Below, piece by piece: positions 60,425 to 64,000 of a stretch of DNA of 64,000 nucleotides. Made by a program: the position numbers and the translations under genes. Position 1 is the first letter of the stretch. Each line of letters opens with the position of its first letter. Origin of the DNA: Fratercula arctica (lineage: Eukaryota > Chordata > Aves > Charadriiformes > Alcidae); the NCBI GenBank assembly GCA_947846985.1, contig CANTUZ010000008.1, positions 39,202,817 to 39,266,816 of the forward strand. Reading direction: 5' to 3'. Below the pieces are notes generated by a model, which was not told where the DNA came from, did not search any database, and saw only the letters and a program-made list of their open reading frames with translations.

Positions 60425-63400
60425 TACACCCTGACATGCATCACACTGACATAACAGCTGCTCGTGAGATAGAAAGGCCACGGTGGCAAGGAGTCCTGCA
60501 AGCATTCATTTACTCTGTGCGAAACGTGAGCATCTCTAAAATCTCACTTCCCTTTTCATCCCAGCCCCACAGCACCAGCGGAGCCAGGACAGTGACAGCG
60601 TCACAGAACAGCACTGCGACACTTGCACAGAACAAACTAAGAGGCACTTCAGGGACCTCGCATATATTAGATTTCCAGGAGATTTACAGATCCACTGTCT
60701 GTTATTGGCCCAATTATCCAGTTCTTTGAGGAAAGGTTTTGTGGATCACTTTCACTTTTAAAATGAACAGAAGCCACAAACACAACAAGTAACACAAGGA
60801 AGGAAATAATGTCATGTACTGACATTAACAAAATGGGAAATGTATGTTTTATTAATCTGGTTGTTGCAATAACTACCTGTAATATATTGCAAAAAGTTCC
60901 CCACAGGTTCTGCTTATTTTCAAGTTAGAACCCATAAAGTGCTCATAAACTATTACTTCTTTTTTTTTTTTTTTAAACACTTAACCTAAGCATAAAGCAT
61001 TTTCATAGATAGCTTTTTCGTATTTTAAATAGAAACTACTTGAATAAGGTCTACTCAAAGCATTCGAACATAACTAAAGTATGCTTTGTTACAGTTTAAA
61101 AATTCTTTAATACATAGCATAAAAGGGGAAAAAAAGCACTAAACTAGAGAAGTGCTTTATTTATTAAAAAGCACTGTTTTTTCTATTAGTGCTTTTATAA
61201 CTATCATTGGTATGTTCAGTGCTGGTCTTTTGTCACTATAACATTCCTGAGTTGCTGGCAAATTCACCTGGAAATAACAAGTAAGTTGATTTTTCAGAGA
61301 AGTTCTGTAAGATCTTTAATAATAATATGACGGTGTTAAGATATGAAGCAGACAACAAGAACTATAGCTAGTTTATTACTTGGGAACTACTGCTGGGCCT
61401 GGGAGAACAGGGACAAACCCGTTAGGAAGCGTTTTCAACAAACTCACACTTCCATGCTAAAGACATTGATGTTCTGGTCACCAAGATGAACACGCTCATC
61501 AGAAACAAAACATTTTTTACAAGTCAAAGGACACTGCAAGATTAGAATGTTTGTCTTGATAGAATATCTGAGTAGACACTCTTGAAAGTTAAATGAGATG
61601 TGTAAAAGGTACAACAGATTTGAGACATGCAGTCTACTTTGAACTGCTAAAGCACAGGGACTGCTCACCCCTCAAAGTAAGTTTACACAATCCACAAATA
61701 TAAAAATAAAAGGTCAAGAGGAAATTCAGAAGCATTATGCAGAATGTAAAAACTACTTTTTCAGCAGTTCCAAGTACCCGCCTAAAACCTGGAAAACCTC
61801 GTGGAAGAACCATCTTCAGCTCCTCTCTGACTCAGCTACTCCAAAGGTAGGTTTGAAGTTGTGGAATAACAGCGACTGTGATTTTCAAACAGTTTCAACA
61901 TCCAGTTTCCATTTAATTCCACTAGAGTTAGCTTAAGGATAAATCTTAATGTGCAATTAACCAACCAAATGGTATCGTGGACCAGCTACATAAGCAAACA
62001 AGACAGTGCCTAAGCATCTTGCAAGGACTGCGATTTCCAGGAAGCTTCAACGGGCACTGGCAAACTAAGTGGTTTCCTAAACTCTCCCACTACTGTAAAC
62101 TGGCACTACCGCCAAATAAGCACTCCTGCCTTCGCCCTCCCATTCCCTCCCATTAGCACATGCATTCAGACACCGCCTAAAGAACTGGATCAGCACAACT
62201 CCATTTAAGACACTGCCCTCCCTGCCCCTCTGCCAAGACTGTAGAAAGGACGTTCGTATTTTACGTATAACGCCAGTTCTCTGCGGATGGGTGGTAGGTG
62301 GCTACAATGGTTCAACTGAATGACCGACACCACCTTAAGGTTACTTTGAGATAAACTTTAGAAAGGAGCCTGGCATTACTCCTCCCAGAGAAGTGTACCT
62401 CCATGTAATTACCAAAACCATGAGAAGATAAACCGCACCAGTGGAACCCCCAATAAAGCTCATTTTAGAATTTAACAAGGTTCAGCAAAATCTTACTTAA
62501 CCACCAGCTTCTGAAAAAGTCTCACGCAGGCCTACACTTTATAGAGTGACCATGAAATCCAACTCCCCTCTTGCTACAGTGGATGCATTTACGTGCACAT
62601 GTCTTAAGAACCTAAGTAACTTCAGGGCTGTATGAGCAAATAGCTGAGGTGGGCCAAAACACCCTTTTGCCAGAAAGCTTTAAACATATACTTCTTATTT
62701 AAGAGGCTGCCATGAACTAGCCAGTGAGGATTCCTAAAGGAGGACACAAAGGGAGAATAACTGATATGCTGACAAATCCTCACTTATAAAGAAAAGAAAA
62801 CAAAACACAATGGAAAGGTTAAGAGCCTCAGTGCTCAGAAACAGAATGTAAGGCTGTAGTAGAATGCAGAAATAATACTCCAAAAGATCCATGAAAATAA
62901 GTTTATTTCAGTCAGTTAACATCCCTGGGTTTTTTAATCCAATAAATGATTCTTCTTTTGGAAACTTTCATAACTTTCATTTGCAGCTAAAGACACAAGA
63001 AGACACCAAGAAGGGACATGTGATCACTGACATACAATTACTGCCAAATAGCACCCAACTTTGCTATCTCAATGACTCTTCTTATCGACTGTCGTAATTG
63101 GTTTCACATTTCAAGTGTGAAAGCTATTAAATGTGTGAATGACAATTTATAGGAACTTACAGAAAATTAAGGTTCACTAATGCACTACTATGTTACTCTA
63201 TCTTACTGAATAAATTCGAAAACAAGGAACAGTCAGTACAATATTTGGTTCTTATACCAGCTGAGAGTTCCAATCTAAATCAATAATGAACGTGAGTGTA
63301 CTCCTCTTTCATACCTTCAAATTAGAAATAGAGGAATAGAAACTTATATTCCCTAACAGATACATTCCAATAGACAAGACAGCTCCAAAAGATTAAAAGG

Positions 63401-64000
63401 ACTTAGGGTGGAAGCTCTCCCAGTTGTGTAAGGTCACACAAATGTCTTGGCCAACCACCTACATTTCATTAGGCTGACACAGCTATGAGGCCCTGAAGGC
63501 CACAGGTGGACTGGGAAACAGCCTTTGACCTCCCACATACATGGCATCAACTCTCCGAACTAGGTCAGGCATCTGGATCTGGAGAAAACAAAAACGCAGT
63601 TTTTCGCTTAAATCTCAGTTTTTCCTCCTACGTTTTCCTTCTACAGCTCCACGTGTACTGTAGCTGGATACAAATACCTCATTAACAACATACATCTTGG
63701 GAGCTATATACAAAACAAAAAAAATGGAGAAATAAGAATGCAGAGATGGAATTTTCCTCTAAAATCCTGTAAAAGGCAAACACTAAGTAAAACTCCCAAA
63801 TACTCGTACAAAAAGGCAACAAGCGATGATTCAGTTCTTGCATAGAACAAGTCACCAAGGGACTCAGGCGCAGGAGTCTTGCATTTTCCTTGGGACATTG
63901 TAAGCCCTGGCCTCGTTGAAAACTTGCATAAGAGTAAGGAAGGAGAGAATATAAAGTAACTGTTTTATCAGGGAACGTACATTTTTCAAACCAGGACATT

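Larger units (their letters stand above)
58787..64000. other. Upstream TRAF3IP1 intron, no exon recognised
   Basis: About 5.2 kb of AT-rich sequence with two CR1 fragments. I searched the minus strand for the preceding charged-region exon, which must end with one base of a split codon, and found none I can defend. This part of the protein is poorly conserved, so a short exon could be missed. Confidence 0.6.

Noticed and set aside
61444..61540. Possible minus-strand exon ending in a perfect GTGAGT donor, with an acceptor-like CTTGCAG 86 bases upstream
   Set aside because: Its frame ends in phase 2, while the next TRAF3IP1 exon at 58786 needs phase 1, and the frame that would fit has an early stop. 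No TRAF3IP1 similarity.
63488..63575. Minus-strand TTTTCTCCAG acceptor followed by an open stretch (IQMPDLVRRVDAMYVGG)
   Set aside because: No good donor follows, the stop comes soon, and I cannot match it to TRAF3IP1 or another family.

Overview
The window is vertebrate nuclear DNA and almost certainly avian. Two split genes with GT-AG introns can be read, both on the minus strand. Scattered chicken-repeat-1 (CR1) LINE fragments carry the bird-type 3' tail made of repeats related to ATTCTRTG. A remnant with the look of an avian endogenous-retrovirus LTR end is also present. The species cannot be named from this sequence.

Layout from the right edge, which is upstream for both genes. Positions 42094-58786 and beyond hold the C-terminal half of TRAF3IP1 (IFT54). 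Seven exons join in one consistent frame and give about 264 residues ending in a TGA stop. The N-terminal part (calponin-homology-like domain and most of the charged middle region) is not recognisable in the window and should lie past position 64000. Positions about 10000-42000 are a roughly 32 kb intergenic stretch with no supportable protein gene. Positions 2116-9553 hold ASB1 from its start codon in a CpG island through four coding exons (297 complete codons). The last coding exon, with the SOCS box, is not visible and should lie left of position 1. TRAF3IP1 followed by ASB1 in the same orientation is also the order on human 2q37.

The intergenic space holds the most unusual structures. Region 30.78-33.31 kb is a mosaic of nearly identical inverted repeats (288 bp and 76 bp arms) plus a diverged direct repeat. 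Its inverted copy joins two non-adjacent source segments at a 6-base microhomology, as expected of template-switching repair. There is a ~420 bp purine-rich tract at 15.05-15.47 kb, including 289 uninterrupted purines. A CR1 copy at 10.04-10.94 kb has an exact 81 bp in-frame tandem duplication inside a still-open reading frame. A second CR1 at 17.4-18.0 kb is broken directly against an LTR remnant. Many open frames across the region are not genes: they are CR1 remains, simple repeats, or chance frames.

The two genes are not functionally coupled as far as the sequence shows. ASB1 is a substrate-recognition subunit of a cullin-5 ubiquitin ligase, and TRAF3IP1 is an intraflagellar-transport complex B subunit. 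I did not find a convincing new gene system. The mosaic inverted repeat is the best candidate for something undescribed, and an assembly error must be excluded first.
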